DNA from: Chlorops oryzae
Taxonomy: Eukaryota > Arthropoda > Insecta > Diptera > Chloropidae
Direction of reading: 5' to 3'
NCBI GenBank assembly: GCA_020466095.1
Contig: CM035807.1
Coordinates: forward strand, 103,813,502-103,877,501
Length of the DNA: 64,000 nt
Below are positions 35,053-47,407 of the stretch, in pieces. Below the pieces are notes generated by a model that saw only the letters and a list, made by a program, of their open reading frames with translations, was not told the origin of the DNA and did no database searches. The stretch's first letter is position 1, and every line of letters starts with the position of its first letter. Position numbers and translations under genes: made by a program.

Positions 35053-36898
35053 ATGAAGAGTTCATTATGACAGCCAATTCTGATGATGAAATCCTTTCCA
35101 CATTCGACAATCAGAAAATTGTTTTTTTCTGATTGCCTAAAAATTACTATGTGTAATGATAAAAATTAAAATTAAAATTATTGACAAAAAGCTCGAATTT
35201 TGATATGGAAATTAAATTAGATTCCACTTTTGATATTCACTCTCAACTGTAGAAAGTGCACGATAATTTAATTTCGTTTTCAAATATGCGTTCCATAATT
35301 TAATTATTCTAGAACAGAGCACTCTCGAGCGTTTTCACACAAAAAGCCACTAAAACGCAACTGCTAAAATGTCAAAATGTCGCAATGTCGCACTGACTAA
35401 GGACGATAGTACGTACAATAATATTAATGGAAGTTGGACTGAAAAAGGCTTCGTAAAACAATTCATACATTTTACTGTGAAACATTGGATTATGCCAGGT
35501 TGTATCACAAGACCTGAAAATGAAAAGTCGTTTTATGTTAATCTAAAATTGAATTTCATCACGCAAGAGATTTTATGCTTATGTGGCCAACCGCAGCGTT
35601 GGCTTTAATGAGTTTAAATTACGAGAAATTTGAAACCATCGAGTTACGTTCGTCCTTATCGAGTTGCTCGATACCAAAAGATTATTAAACATTTTTGTGT
35701 ACGTTCGCATTGAAAGCCCTTCAAATGCAATCTCTTCCGTTTGAAAACCAAATCAAAGAAAATTTCTAAGCAAACAAGTTAATTCTAGACTCAGTGGGTT
35801 TTGCTGTGCTACTTCAATGGCTGTCATTCTATAGACCAACCCTATGGCGATTGTTGCGCCACATTACTTTGCTTGTTGCATTTTCTTTAATGTGTATTTT
35901 GCTCCTTTTTTCTACTTTTTGTTGTTGTTGTTTTGTCAGTCCTTTGAGCATACACAAGCGGCGTGTTTTCTCAGCTGATGCCGTCTGCGTTGATATTGAA
36001 CTCATTTTCAGGATGGTTTTTTACTCGATTTTTTTTTTTAGTTTATTTTTTTTTAGTTTCAGTCAAAGCTAGTGATAGTTGGCTCACTTGTTTCTGGGCC
36101 TGAAGGCTGTGAGCAGCGCAGCCATTTGATTGTTGTTGGTAATTTCCTGGAGCCATTTCAGCATAAATATTTGCTTTCATTGCATTCAATTTAGAGTTGA
36201 GAGATTAACTCATTCGGCTTTTGCTTTGACGGTGGTTCAGTAAATAAAAATCTATACGAATGTATGTGCAATTAATTTATTGCCTTTGTAGGGGCCCTAA
36301 AGATATCTACTTTTATATGTTATTAAGCCAATTCAAACTGAAAAAGGCAACTTTTTAGATATCACGAAAAAAGAAGATGAGAGAAAAAAGTGGTTTTAAA
36401 TTGAAAAATTTGAATGGGAGCTATAAGATTCACTTCATTGAATTGATTTGTGTATGGAGCATATTTTTAAAACAATTAAATGAAGTAGAGAATTTGCTAT
36501 ATTTTTGTCTTATTTAGAACCGATTTCTTGAAGAGGCTTTAATGCTAAAGAGTATTCGAAATGTTTCTTTTCCTTTCAAAAGCTTAAATTATTTCGCTAA
36601 AAACTAAAATTTCATCGATAACAATCGAAATAGTGGAGGTTTTTTTTTGTTTTTTAGTAAAACTCTGATTGTCTTATGACCTTCTCATACCTTCTTACGC
36701 CCGCTTGGCGGATCTGATGACATTTATTTATTAACATCTAAATACTTCTTTAACACTATCAGAAAACAAAGCTAATTCCATCGACAGTTATGCAAAACGC
36801 TCTAACAATAAATTAGTGTTCCAGGAAAAGGAAAAAAAAAAATTAATAGGGAATATTATCGCAATAAAACAAGAGAATTCGAAATAAATCACTTTGTA
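35053..36898. other. Intergenic DNA, nothing recognised
   Basis: A 79-codon ORF at 35369-35608 and a 92-codon ORF at 35794-36072 (which starts GTG) were read for signal peptides and Ly6 cysteines. The second has a Leu/Phe/Cys-rich stretch but no phase-1 donor. Confidence 0.4.
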
Positions 36899-36903
36899 CG
36901 GCG

Positions 36904-38373
36904 CACAGTGGTCCCGCCTCATACATTTTTTGGAAAAAACTAGAAGGAGTGGTCGTAGAACATTGAAATTTGGCACACACAAAATTAAATTTGACAAAAT
37001 TAAGAAAATTTCAAAATTTCGTAGAAATCGGACCATTGCCACGCCTACCGCCCATACACCTGAAATTTCCAAAACTTGCAATTTTGGTCCGATCTTAATG
37101 AAATTTGGTAGGATAGTAGGATTCGAGACTTTTAACCAAAAAAAAATTACTTTAAGAAAATCGGACTAATGCCACGCCCACTTTACATAAAACAAAAATT
37201 TCAAAATTCAGTATTTTCAACTAATTTGTGATTCAGGTTGCCAAAGAAACAGGAAATACTATTTAAACAAAAAATAATAAAATTCTTGAGCTGCCACGCC
37301 CATCTTCTATGAGTTTTTTAATACTTAATCATATACCGTTTGCTTCTATAATGCCTGCAAAAAGGAAAACTTTTTGTTGGATGGAAAGGATAACAGAAGG
37401 TATTTTTTAACTTGCTGAAACTTCATGCAAAACATGTAATGTTTTTAGAATAACGTTAAAGAATTTAAGGATAATAAAATATAAAATTTATTTCATATTA
37501 TTTAAAATTATTTTATATATGCCAGGCCCACCTTGTACACTATGAAAAACAATTATAAAATTGATGCAAATGTCATCAAACACTCACTTTGTTTATATAT
37601 TCGTAAACAATAATTTTTTTTTTTTTGTTTTTTCATTTAAGTTTCAGTTTCTTACATCTTATTTTTGTTGTAATTTGATACGCTAATTTTTTTTTTATTT
37701 TTTTTATTTTTTTATTTAAACTTTGCTACCTCACTGGATCTTTCTTTGGGTGGGAACTAACAGTAATTATTCAAATCTTATTTACGCTAATTAATTAACA
37801 AAACCCTAAAGGTATGCCACGCTTTTTTTTAAGCTTTTTTGTGCAAGTTTCATAACAAGTTTTCGACATTCAAAGCAAAACGGCAAATTTCGGCTAAATT
37901 TTTTCGTATTAATCAACAGAACAGACTCCATTCTTTAATTTGTATACAGTTTGAAGACGGATCAAGCCGGAGGAACCATTTTTTTTTTTTTTTTATCAAA
38001 ACTATAAAAGTGGTCAACTTTAAAGCACAATTTTCTTTTGCTTATATTTATGAAAATTCTGCATCAATTTCATTAATTGTTTCTTTAATTGGTCAAAAAA
38101 TTACTTTATTTTGATAATAAGCCCCCAAAATAGTAATTCGAATAAAGTTTAATTAGGAAAAAACATCGCAAAGTTGACTAATTTTTTTTCCAATTGTAAC
38201 TACAAAAATATGTTCTGACTTCCGCTTCCGGTATTCTGTATAGAAACAGGCATTTTGAAAAAAAATTTGATGAATTTCTCTTAATGAAATATTTCTTAAT
38301 CTAGCTAAGCTATGTATATTTAAAAATTATATGTTTGAAAAAATCCATTTTTTTCGGCTCAGAAACCACTGTG
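36904..38373. mobile_element. Non-autonomous Transib element
   Basis: Ends CACAGTGGT and ACCACTGTG, with a perfect 5-bp duplication CGGCG at 36899-36903 and 38374-38378. Transib elements start with CAC, make 5-bp duplications and prefer CGNCG targets, so all three hallmarks are present. The left half repeats GCCACGCCC-like words (near 37038, 37171 and 37291). It is 1,470 bp, with no intact transposase ORF seen; the ORFs of 91-97 codons lack recognisable motifs. Confidence 0.85.
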
Positions 38374-38867
38374 CGGCGGGCAAACCACACTACGACATTA
38401 ACATGCGTATGCTTAATTTTTATTTCGCGTTGAATCAACGTTGCGTATACGCAGCGCGGTACCGAAGGATGTTTACACGTTGAGCAAGCGTTTTAATGCG
38501 AGCTCATTGAAAACGGGAGCACAATAAACATATTTAGTTATGTGACAAGGCTTTGAAGATGACCACGCTATTTCACTATTATTTTTTTTTTCTCCTCTAT
38601 ACATAAATTTTTTGTTTTTTGTTGTTTTTTTGTTTTTTGGTGTACGACGGCACACCAAGATATTTATCAACTGATGGCGCTGTGTTTCGGTTTTTGTGAA
38701 TAAAAGTTTTTTAGTTTTGCTAGTCATGCAAATCGTCATGACCCTCAAAGATTTTATTGTACAACAAAATTTATGGCGTCATTAAATTTTGCATTTCGTT
38801 TCTGTAATTTGAAAAAAAAAAAATTAAGATTTCTAAGGTTAAAAGTGATATTGTTATGGTGTAGGTG

Positions 38868-38932
38868 CCTACTTCCAATATGAAGAAATGGGTGTAGGTA
38901 CCTACTTCCAATATAAAGAAATCGAATATATT
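38868..38932 (+). repeat. Tandem duplication of about 33 bp
   Basis: GGTGTAGGTGCCTACTTCC then AATATGAAGAAAT is repeated next to itself as GGTGTAGGTACCTACTTCC then AATATAAAGAAAT. The core TAGGTACCTA is palindromic. Confidence 0.85.
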
Positions 38933-40140
38933 TTAATCGATTGGCAGCATATATGTATATGGATTTCAGGAGTTAAGAACACTTGTATTTAACGTGAAAG
39001 ATTTTGAGCGTGAAGTATGCCAACGAATTGCAATATTTTAAGCTCATATCAGCCAAAACTGTCACGTTCAATTGCGTCCTTACGATTCGATGTCATTGTA
39101 GGTACCTGACGCCAAAGCACGTCAGCGATTTTATGTTGAGTACTGAACGAGTGCTTCAAACCACCCGTATTCCTCTTTAATTTTCGTTTTTTTTTCTTCT
39201 TCTCCTCGAACCTTTTTAATTCTCTTCTTGCCTCGTTGAAGGCACTGTGTGTGCCCATTGTCGAAGGCTTTATTGTGAGCATTTAAAGCAAAAAAATAAT
39301 TCCAAAAAAAATAAAAAAAATATAAAAAATAGAGAAGAACAAGAAAAAACGAACTTATCCATTATATCCGTTTCCTTCATTTTGGCTTTCTTAAGGCGCT
39401 GTCAACGCTGACTCTTCTGGATGCGTTTCGCGATTAAATTTTCAACAATTGTCCGCGTCTCGTTCGTCGAGCTAACGAGTTGAATGGCGGAAAATTTCAC
39501 CATGTGGAACATGAATGCCACTGACAGGTCCTTTATTGTAAAAGGCAAATCAATGTGAGCCTTCCTCACCGCATGCAATTGCCGCTACCGGCTCATGTGT
39601 CAGTCATTTGCGCTATTTGCCATTCGATTCGGTCCATCAAATGTCACATATGTAGAATGGTTTAAGGCCGTACGAATTCCATGCTTTTCAATATGAATAT
39701 GAAACAACGCAGGCACTTGAAAATGACTGACGGGGCTGATTTGCTGACGAACTATTTCATATATATGTATTTGAAAGCCTATTTCTTTTCAAGGTTGAGA
39801 AAGCATGAAAGCCAAAACTGTTTGCCGTTTATGGAATCCGTTGCCGACACAGTTGATTTGAATGGCATTTCGGTTTTTCTACGCCATTGCGCGGGTAAAT
39901 CTTCTTTTTTCTAAAACGGGGAGGACATTTCTTCGATTGAGAAGAGAGAAAAGATGATTTAGTCAGTTTGAAATTCGAAATCGATCAAATTTTTTGTCCA
40001 TAAAAAATTATTAGACTTTAAAAATGACTTCCTATAAAATCGTTTTATTAGCTCAGCTCAATTGCGTGGATGTGAATGAAAGGAACTATTGCTTAGTGCA
40101 AAATATGGAAAATATTTAAAGCAGTAAGTTTCGTGGAGAC
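38933..40140. other. Intergenic DNA, nothing recognised
   Basis: Moderate G+C at 39380-39660. ORFs at 39049 (minus) and 39681 (plus), 77 codons each, carry no signal or motif. Confidence 0.4.
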
Positions 40141-40337
40141 GGGGACTCAATGCGGAAGTTGATTGAAATGCCAACTTAAGAAGCGAGAGGCTCTGGGTTC
40201 AACTCCCAGCTCAGTCTTTTTTCCTGTTTCTTTTTTTCTTTGTTTTCCTATTTTTCGGTGAATCACAACGGGCCTATGTGAGGTCCAATAGTGTCACACT
40301 TAATGGTGCCAGCCACACTAGCCTAACCTAATCTCTA
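40141..40337 (+). mobile_element. tRNA-derived SINE, plus orientation
   Basis: The B-box-like GGGTTCAACTCCCAGCTC at about 40196 follows GAAATGCCAACTTAAGAAGC. A CTTTT-rich linker follows, then the tail AATCACAACGGGCCTATGTG and GCCAGCCACACTAGCCTAAC. The same order is found at 51503-51712 on the minus strand. Confidence 0.85.
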
Positions 40338-40647
40338 AGCAAATTAAAATTGAGTGTGTAAATCTTGAGAAGAACTGGAATTTTGGAAGCTTCCCGAAAC
40401 AGTTTTAGAATGATCAATGGATTTTTTTTTTCAGTAATTGAGTTGTAAACTACAAACTAAATGTGATGAAAATAAGAATTTAGTTTCGAAACTTAGTCAG
40501 AAAATTCACCATGCTCACAATAATTGGGATAAATGTGGAAAAAATTGATTAAGGAATATCATCTTCATTTCTAGAGATAGTTGGTTACTCCATTTTACAA
40601 AAAAAATACATAGAGGCATACAATTCCACGCAAACGACCTATCTCTC

Positions 40648-41027
40648 CCCTGCAGGAAGCCTGTCGCCATATGGCCCCATGTCTATATTGACGTCAGTAT
40701 AGACAAGAGAACTAGTTCCAACGTCAACAGTATTTATAGGCGGTGTCATTAGAGAAACTGTACTGTCAAGAGGTATAGTTCATCTCTATTGACCATGTCA
40801 ACAACGTGTCTCCTTATAAAGCGAAAGAGTACTCCTTTTGTCTACATAATAGTACCGACGTCAATAGTTCGTCAATAGTTTTTCGGTCTACTGTTGACAT
40901 TCAATGACAAATCAATGTTAAATGTCAATAACGCAAAGCATTGCGACGGGTATAACTGGTCAGTAGTACTGTTGACGCAGTCAGTAGAGAAAGAGTATAG
41001 ATTCACTTTTGACATTTCCGTGCAGGG
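40648..41027. mobile_element. MITE-like element with CCCTGCA ends
   Basis: CCCTGCAGGAA and TTTCCGTGCAGGG form imperfect inverted ends. The interior is packed with GTCAATAG, ACTGTTGAC and GACGTCA words in both orientations. The flanking duplication is unclear. TACTGCAGGG at 48680 and 63292 may be further ends of this family. Confidence 0.6.
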
Positions 41028-41148
41028 TCAGTATACCATTTTAATTTAACAGAGTATAGAACAAAATAAGTCTCCTGCACTAATCCCTCCTTTTTATAGG
41101 ACTACTCGGACCTACTGCTTAAAACGCCGATTCCAAATTGAAATCGAT

Positions 41149-41881
41149 TTAAGGGGGTCTTCTCATTGAGCAACTTTTTTTTTCGACTTTTTTGCATTTA
41201 TTTATAGCTTGGGTAGCTGTGAATATGCCCCTAAAAGGATTTTTTGAAATTCGAAATAGTTTAGAGGATATAGCCTTCTTTGTCGAGCAAGATCTGCGCT
41301 AAAACGAGTAATTTTTGCGTTGCTTCAAACTTTAAACGCGTTTATCTCGAAACCACGTTTTTCGAACTGGCGGCCATGATATCTCCAGTTCAACTGAACC
41401 GATTTTCATGAAACAAAGTGGAATCGACGCAGAATTGTCACCATTCTCGGGTGAACCTCGACCATAATTTTAAAAAATTTTTTACTATTTTTTTTTTACA
41501 CTAAACTACAAAAAAAAGCCCGAAATTGAATTTTTTTTTTGAATGGCCGCCATTTTGTCAAAAAAAAAAATCACAAAATTAAGCTTGAGGTTCACCCGAG
41601 AATTACATCTATACTATACCGTTTTTTTTTCATTTCGGACGCTCCGGAGACCCGGAATCGTGGCCGCCGTGACGACACCTTTTTTTTTGCACCAACAACT
41701 TTGAAGTCTCATTACTTTTTGAACAGCCCACGTATCGATGCAAAAAAAAATTTTTTATTTACTTTGAACCTTTTGTAATACAATAAATAAAAAAAGTTTT
41801 CAATTATTCTTTGCGTTTTCAAATAAGAATTTTTTTAAAAAGGGTCCAAAAAACGGGTTTTCAATGAGAAGACCCTCTTAA
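41149..41881. mobile_element. TTAA-flanked foldback MITE, family B copy 1
   Basis: TTAA at 41149-41152 and 41878-41881. Ends GGGGGTCTTCTCATTGA and TCAATGAGAAGACCCTC. The middle is palindromic (TTCTCGGGTGAACCTC / GAGGTTCACCCGAGAA). It shares AACGCGTTTATCTC and GAACCGATT with family A. ORFs within are not genes. Confidence 0.88.
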
Positions 41882-42935
41882 AGGAAAAACAAGAATTTTT
41901 CGCCAATCCGAGGAACATCATATCTTTTTCTAACAAAAGTTTGCGCATTGAAAAAAAAAAATAAAAAACACTGATCCCAATTATTCCATCAATTTGAATC
42001 GAAATCGCTTTTTTAAACATAGATTGCATTCCGGTGTTTACTTTTCATTTTCTTGGACCTTAACCTCTTCGGAAGTGAGACATTTTTAAATTCGAGGATT
42101 GCTAAAAATAGCAGCACTTCGTTCAACTTTCCACATTCTCATCCCCCCCACACACACACTTTTTACGTCATTTAAATGATGTCGTTGTTGTCGTTTGTAT
42201 TTTGGCTTACTTGCTGCCTTCGAAATTCCGTGAGTGCATCCTGCCGCAGGAATTTAGCTCCGCAGCATGAACGACACACCGTTTCGAAGTTACCCTCATG
42301 CCATGCCATGTGCCCCTTCGGCGTACATTCGTTCATTCATTCAATAAATTCATTTCGCCAAGCAAACAAGCGAACAAACAAATATTATAGTTCGGCAAAA
42401 TGCCGAATGGAACGGATCCTTCGTCTTTGGATTGTTGGGAAATTCAAAGGAAAAAGCGTGGTAAGGAATGTGCAGAAATCAGTTGAAAGCACGCAGCCAA
42501 ACGAAACGGTTCGAAGGAATCTCCTCACACAAACAATATCCATTGTGTTCAACCGAGTGTTAAATAAAATGTTAAATGGTTGGAAAATAATTTAAAAATA
42601 TAAAAAAAATTTATTTATATAAAAGAAAAAAAATTATTCAAAAATTGTTAAAAAATTATTTCAAAATGTTTTTTTTTAATTCTAGTGAAAAAAATGCGTT
42701 CACTCACCAATTTATCCGTGTTTAGCAACAAATTTCTCTTACCTTCGGCATATTATTTTTACAGTTTCTTCATGACGGTGCGTCCCGCAGAAAACTTGAA
42801 GTGATTTATTGCTAAAAAAAAAAAAAAAAATTAAAAATATATTAATTAAATACTCAATTAAATTTTTTTTCCTAACTAAAAATATTCATATTTGTGTTAA
42901 TTTTACAATCTCGTTCTAAATCACATTTTATGCAG
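41882..42935. other. Region upstream of the first identified gene 3 exon
   Basis: A 139-codon ORF at 42176 begins MMSLLSFVFWLTCC and meets a good donor (TCC|GTGAGT), but in phase 0, which would not join the exon at 42936 in frame. No other leader was seen. Confidence 0.4.
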
Positions 42936-43021
42936 GACATGCAATTGAATGCTATGTTTGCGACTCCACCGAAAATGCCAGTTGTGAGAACTTAAAGTCC
43001 AACAAAAGTCTCGTTGCTCAA
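42936..43021 (+). CDS. Gene 3, exon A
   Basis: Acceptor ATTTTATGCAG ends at 42935; donor CAA|GTAAGT. It codes HAIECYVCDSTENASC and on to LVAQ, and ends in phase 0. Confidence 0.9.
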
Positions 43022-46000
43022 GTAAGTCTTCCTCGAAAGTGCTTTTTTGTTTTTATATTTATTTATTTTTTTAAATTTATATATATTTATTTTTATATAT
43101 TTTTCTATATATATATGTATATTTTTTTCAATTTAAAATTATTTAATTTTTAATTTATTTATTTAGTTTAATAAAAAAAAAGTGTAAAATTGGTCAGCGC
43201 TTAGCGGTTTATTTCAACAGGAGCGCTTGGTTCAGAGAAGTTGAGGCTAACAAAGCAAGACTTTTCAGAAGATCACCATTGAAAAAGTAGTCGGCTCATG
43301 GCAAGTGAAATTATTTCAAAGCGGCTCAACAACAGATCCGACTATTCCCATTCAATGAGGATGACTCTAAGAACAATACTTGTCGCTTCAAGAACATCAT
43401 ATTCCTATAAACATTTTAGATCGGGGAAGAGATATCACAAGAGAGCGTTTAAAAACAGCTTCTAGGAAGTAGTGATCGCTTGAAGTCAGCAAGGAATTTT
43501 TTAAAGTCCAACTGTTTTAGAATGGCTTAAATAGATCGGAACGATCGAGAGATAGAAATCATATCAAGAGTTAGGATGGAATTTGTGAAAGTAATCTCTA
43601 TAACTCGAATGTCAAAATAATTTTTTTTAACTTCGAGATCTATGATTTCAGCGGAAGGAAATGCATTTTTTTCGTCTTACTGAGAATTTCGACTAAACGA
43701 GGCTCGAACTATAGAATGTATACTGTACGGACTTGAAAAGTTGAAATGGTCTCTAATATAATATTATAATATTAGTAATATAAGCCAAGATCAATTTTAT
43801 TACTTTAATAATTTCAATAATTCGGAAAAAAGTTTATATTCTTGAGGAAGAGTTCATGATTTTAATCATCTCCTTGCTTACTTTTGCACAACGTCTAAGA
43901 AGAAATATTATGAATATTTTACACTCCAGCATCTTTCGAAATCTTTAAAAAATTGCCTAAATTAACTTTCATATATGGGCAATTCAACGCAAAACGGTCC
44001 TATAGTTCACATCCGTCACAGCCATTCTAAGCAGAAATTTGTTAACTGTTGTTAAAAGTTTTCATAATTATAAATCCTTGAGAATCGCATGCGGTTTGTC
44101 TTAAAAATTATAAACTAAAACCTAAACAATAAGTGATTGTGACGGGTGAGACTAAATGTAATTGCCCATATTCGATAAAAAAGAAAACATATTTCGTGCA
44201 TATTGCATTGCATACCTTTAGGCAGTTGCCTTCATACATAATTTTTACATAGCCACAACGCGCACAAAGATGTTTTAATGTGTTCAAATAATTGATAAAA
44301 TCTTACGTTATATCTAAAATAATCCGCATAGGAAATTAATTTTCTTCTTGAGAAAGCCCATAAAAAGAGAACGTAATTAAAATTTTCATTTTATCAAATA
44401 TTTGAAACAATCCAGCCAATCAAAAGAGCCCACACGGCTCTCCTAAAGACTCTTTAGTGCAACTGTTTCTAAATCGCTCCGACAAGATCTTTAAATGAGC
44501 GATTTTTCGGGAGAAAAGTGCACGGAGCATTAAATGGAAAAAGTGTAGGTACTTTTCGGGTTCTCAAAATGTATCTTTCATGATTGCTAGAATGCTTCTT
44601 AAAAGTCTTTTTAGAGGCTCTGTCAGCTATAAATAAAAAATCAAATAAAAAAACGACTCGTTTAGTCTCCCAAAATGCTCCTAGGCGATCTTTTTTAAAG
44701 CCTTTGCAAAAGCATTTCTTCCCAAAGTTCTGTTAGGAGTTATTTTATCCTCGCGATGCCTTAAAAAGATTCCTTTTACGCTGCTTTTTGGAGCACTTCG
44801 AAGATGGTTGGCTGGGAAAGAACACTGCAATTTAACGGTGGAATTGCATTGAAAAGAAATAAATTTCAAAATTCTCTTCTTCGAATTGCAATTCATTTGA
44901 AATGCATTTTTCTTCTTAGTTATTTAAATTTTATATTATGTTGTATATGTATTTCTAAATAAACAAGAAAGAACTTTTCATCTTAAAGAATCCTTCAAGC
45001 CGAAGTCATTAAAAAGCCATTCAATGTTATACATTATTCTCCACAGTAGAAATCGGGCGATTTGCCAAAACTTAGCCTTCAGGGGGAAAAACATAAAATA
45101 CCAACGAAAGCTGCACGCCAACCATAATTCGAAGAAATGCTTTTGAATCATTTGAAGAAATCTCATAAAGTTAAGTGAGTAAGTCTGGGGAATTTTTGTT
45201 TTTTCCTGATAAGATTTCTTAAGCAAATGTTTGCTGCCATTGCATCCACATACTCTCGAAGGTTATCTTATAAGATATGTCGATGCACATCTTGTGATCG
45301 ATCCATCAAGCAAAGGGAATTAAGCATTCGAAAAGAATTTAAAATTATATGTTCATGTATTGCTAAACTCATGGTCCCCAGAGTGCTCGAAGTGGTGCTC
45401 GAAGAGAAGTGGATCGTTGATAAAGCACGAGGTATTTAGGTCTCAAGATCACACATCATGAAATTAGTTCATTTACTGTTTGTTTTCAAAATAATACGAG
45501 TATTCATGGGTCATTCCATTGTGATGGTCATAGCTGTCATAATCGCATTGTTTTTTTTTTTTGGTCAGATATATTAAATTTGCAATGGAAAAAAGTATGT
45601 GATTCTCAAGAATGTCCAATTTTGAAAATCTTTAATAGAATTTTGTAACTAAATCGATGAGATTCCTGCTCAAGATGAGACTCGCTCATGAAATAACTGG
45701 AACGGGTGTGACCTGAAGGGCAATTTCTTTTAATTGAAATTAAAAAAGTAATTTATTATTTTTTTGTTGTTCGCCTATGACTCCTAGAAAGAGGATAAAA
45801 CTCATGCCATCCAGGCTCTTCTCCCCCTGGGGTGGAATTATTGCGTTTAGCTTGAAATTTAATTTAATTTTGAATTTTCTCCTGCTGACTTCCCCGAAAC
45901 GCTTTTACTTCGAGAGCTTTCATTTGGATTTCATAGAAAAGCGCAAAGGGATTCCATATTTGTGCAAGGACATGCATAGTTATTAAATCCTTTTCATTTG

Positions 46001-47407
46001 AATAGTTAAGCACTCGAATGAAATTTCAAACTAATTGAGCAATAAAACAAATTTTCCGATTTTCAGGAATGCAAGCTGGAAAATATGAAATCCATCGATT
46101 CGTGGCTATTCCAATTGAATAAAATAGCCTTTTACGGAACTGTGAAGTACAATAATCCATTGTTCAATTGCCAGAAAGTCGTGGCACATGAACGTAAGTT
46201 TAATGCTGAATTCGAGCTCTCTGATCGGTTAAGGGGGTCTTCTCATTGAGCAACTTTTTTTTTCGACTTTTTTTTTTTTGCATTTATTTATAGCTTGGGT
46301 AGTTGTGAATATGCCCCTAAAAGGATTTTTTGAAATTCGAAATAGTTTAGAGGATATAGCCTTCTTTGTCGAGCAAGATCTGCGCTAAAACGAGTAATTT
46401 TTGCGTTGCTTCAAACTTTAAACGCGTTTATCTCGAAACCACGTTTTTCGAACTGGCGGCCATGATATCTCCAGTTCAACTGAACCGATTTTCATGAAAC
46501 AAAGTGGAATCGACGCAGAATTGTCACCATTCTCGGGTGAACCTCGACCATAATTTAAAAAAATTTTTTACTATTTTTTTTTTACACTAAACTACAAAAA
46601 AAAAGGCCGAAATTGAAATTTTTTTTTGAATGGCCGCCATTTTGTCAAAAAAAATCACAAAATTAAGCTTGAGGTTCACCCGAGAATTACATCTATACTG
46701 ATTATAACCCCGTTTTTTTTTTCCATTTCGGACGCTCCGGAGACCCGGAATCGTGGCCGCCGTGACGGCACCTTTTTTTTTCACCACCAACTTTGAAGTC
46801 TCATTACTTTTTGAACAGCCCACGTATCGAGGCAAAAAAAATTTTTTATTTACTTTGAACCTTTTGTAATACAATAAATAAAAAAAGTTTTCAATTATTC
46901 TTTGCGTTTTCAAATAAGAATTTTTTTAAAAGGGTCCAAAAAACGGGTTTTGAATGAGAAGACCCCCTTAAAGCACTTCGTTTGATATTTCCATAATTCT
47001 TCATTTTGTTATCCTTCTTCTTTCATGGCAAAAAAAAAAAAAAAAAAATTTACTCATCCAATTTGATGTTGTTAGCCGATTCGAATCGTGTGGTGACAGC
47101 ACGTTTCTGCCAATTGCAAACGGCCGACACGGATGCGTGTGAAATTCTACAAAATAAAATAACGGGAGCGAACCGTCATAGCAACGATTTCCATCGTGGA
47201 GACTATTCCGGCAGCAGACGCAATAATTACGGTGGCTCTGGCTACGATACCAACGACGACGCCATTAATAAGAACGACCGGCTAATACACTGCTCCATTT
47301 GCTCCCAGGATCGTTGCAATGGCAGCCAACAATTCTCACCGAACAATTGGTGTTTCTCATTGTTGTTATTGTTGTTTTTGGGCATTCAACACCTGTCATC
47401 GTGTTGA
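42936..47407 (+). CDS. Ly6/uPAR three-finger protein, gene 3 (5' exon not found)
   Basis: Three exons, 42936-43021, 46067-46193 and 47076-47407, join in consistent phases (entry 1, then 0, then 1) into about 181 residues without leader. The text begins HAIECYVCDSTENASCENL, the family's N-terminal signature. Ten cysteines follow Ly6 order: EC, VC, SC, ECKL, NCQ, FCQ, ACE, HC, IC and RCN. Between cysteines 7 and 8 is a loop of about 50 residues rich in Asn, Asp, Gly and Arg, with HRGDYSGSRRNN. After the closing CSICSQDRCNG comes NWCFSLLLLLFLGIQHLSSC, a likely GPI signal. The signal-peptide exon must end in phase 1 and lie upstream; the only candidate (29193) is weak. Family is certain, the specific role unknown. 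Confidence 0.88.
43022..46066 (+). other. Gene 3, intron between exons A and B
   Basis: A 3.0 kb AT-rich intron. A 70-codon ORF at 45227 with several cysteines (ICRCTSCDRS, IICSC) was compared with the Ly6 pattern and does not fit. No transposon ends were recognised. Confidence 0.6.
46067..46193 (+). CDS. Gene 3, exon B
   Basis: Acceptor CCGATTTTCAG ends at 46066; donor GAAC|GTAAGT. It codes ECKLENMKSIDSW and on to FNCQKVVAHE. Total length 127 bases, phase 1 at the end. Confidence 0.9.
46229..46971. mobile_element. TTAA-flanked foldback MITE, family B copy 2, inside gene 3 intron
   Basis: TTAA at 46229-46232 and 46968-46971. Ends GGGGGTCTTCTCATTGA and GAATGAGAAGACCCCC. It is nearly identical to 41149-41881 over its whole length, so insertion is recent. 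It fills most of the 882-bp intron between exons B and C. Confidence 0.92.
47076..47407 (+). CDS. Gene 3, exon C (C-terminal Ly6 part and GPI tail)
   Basis: Acceptor TTGTTAG ends at 47075. Joins as H-E-P-DSNRVVTARFCQ. Stop TGA at 47405-47407. The polypyrimidine tract is poor but no better acceptor keeps frame. Confidence 0.88.

Noticed and set aside
41539..41778. 79-codon ORF and related 108-codon ORF at 46587-46913 as genes
   Set aside because: Both lie inside the TTAA elements and differ in frame and length between near-identical copies.
42176..42595. Hydrophobic ORF start MMSLLSFVFWLTCC as the gene 3 leader
   Set aside because: Its donor (TCC|GTGAGT) is in phase 0, while the exon at 42936 needs phase 1.
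45227..45439. Cysteine-containing ORF in gene 3 intron as an extra Ly6 exon
   Set aside because: Cysteine spacing does not follow the Ly6 pattern, and skipping it gives a perfect domain.
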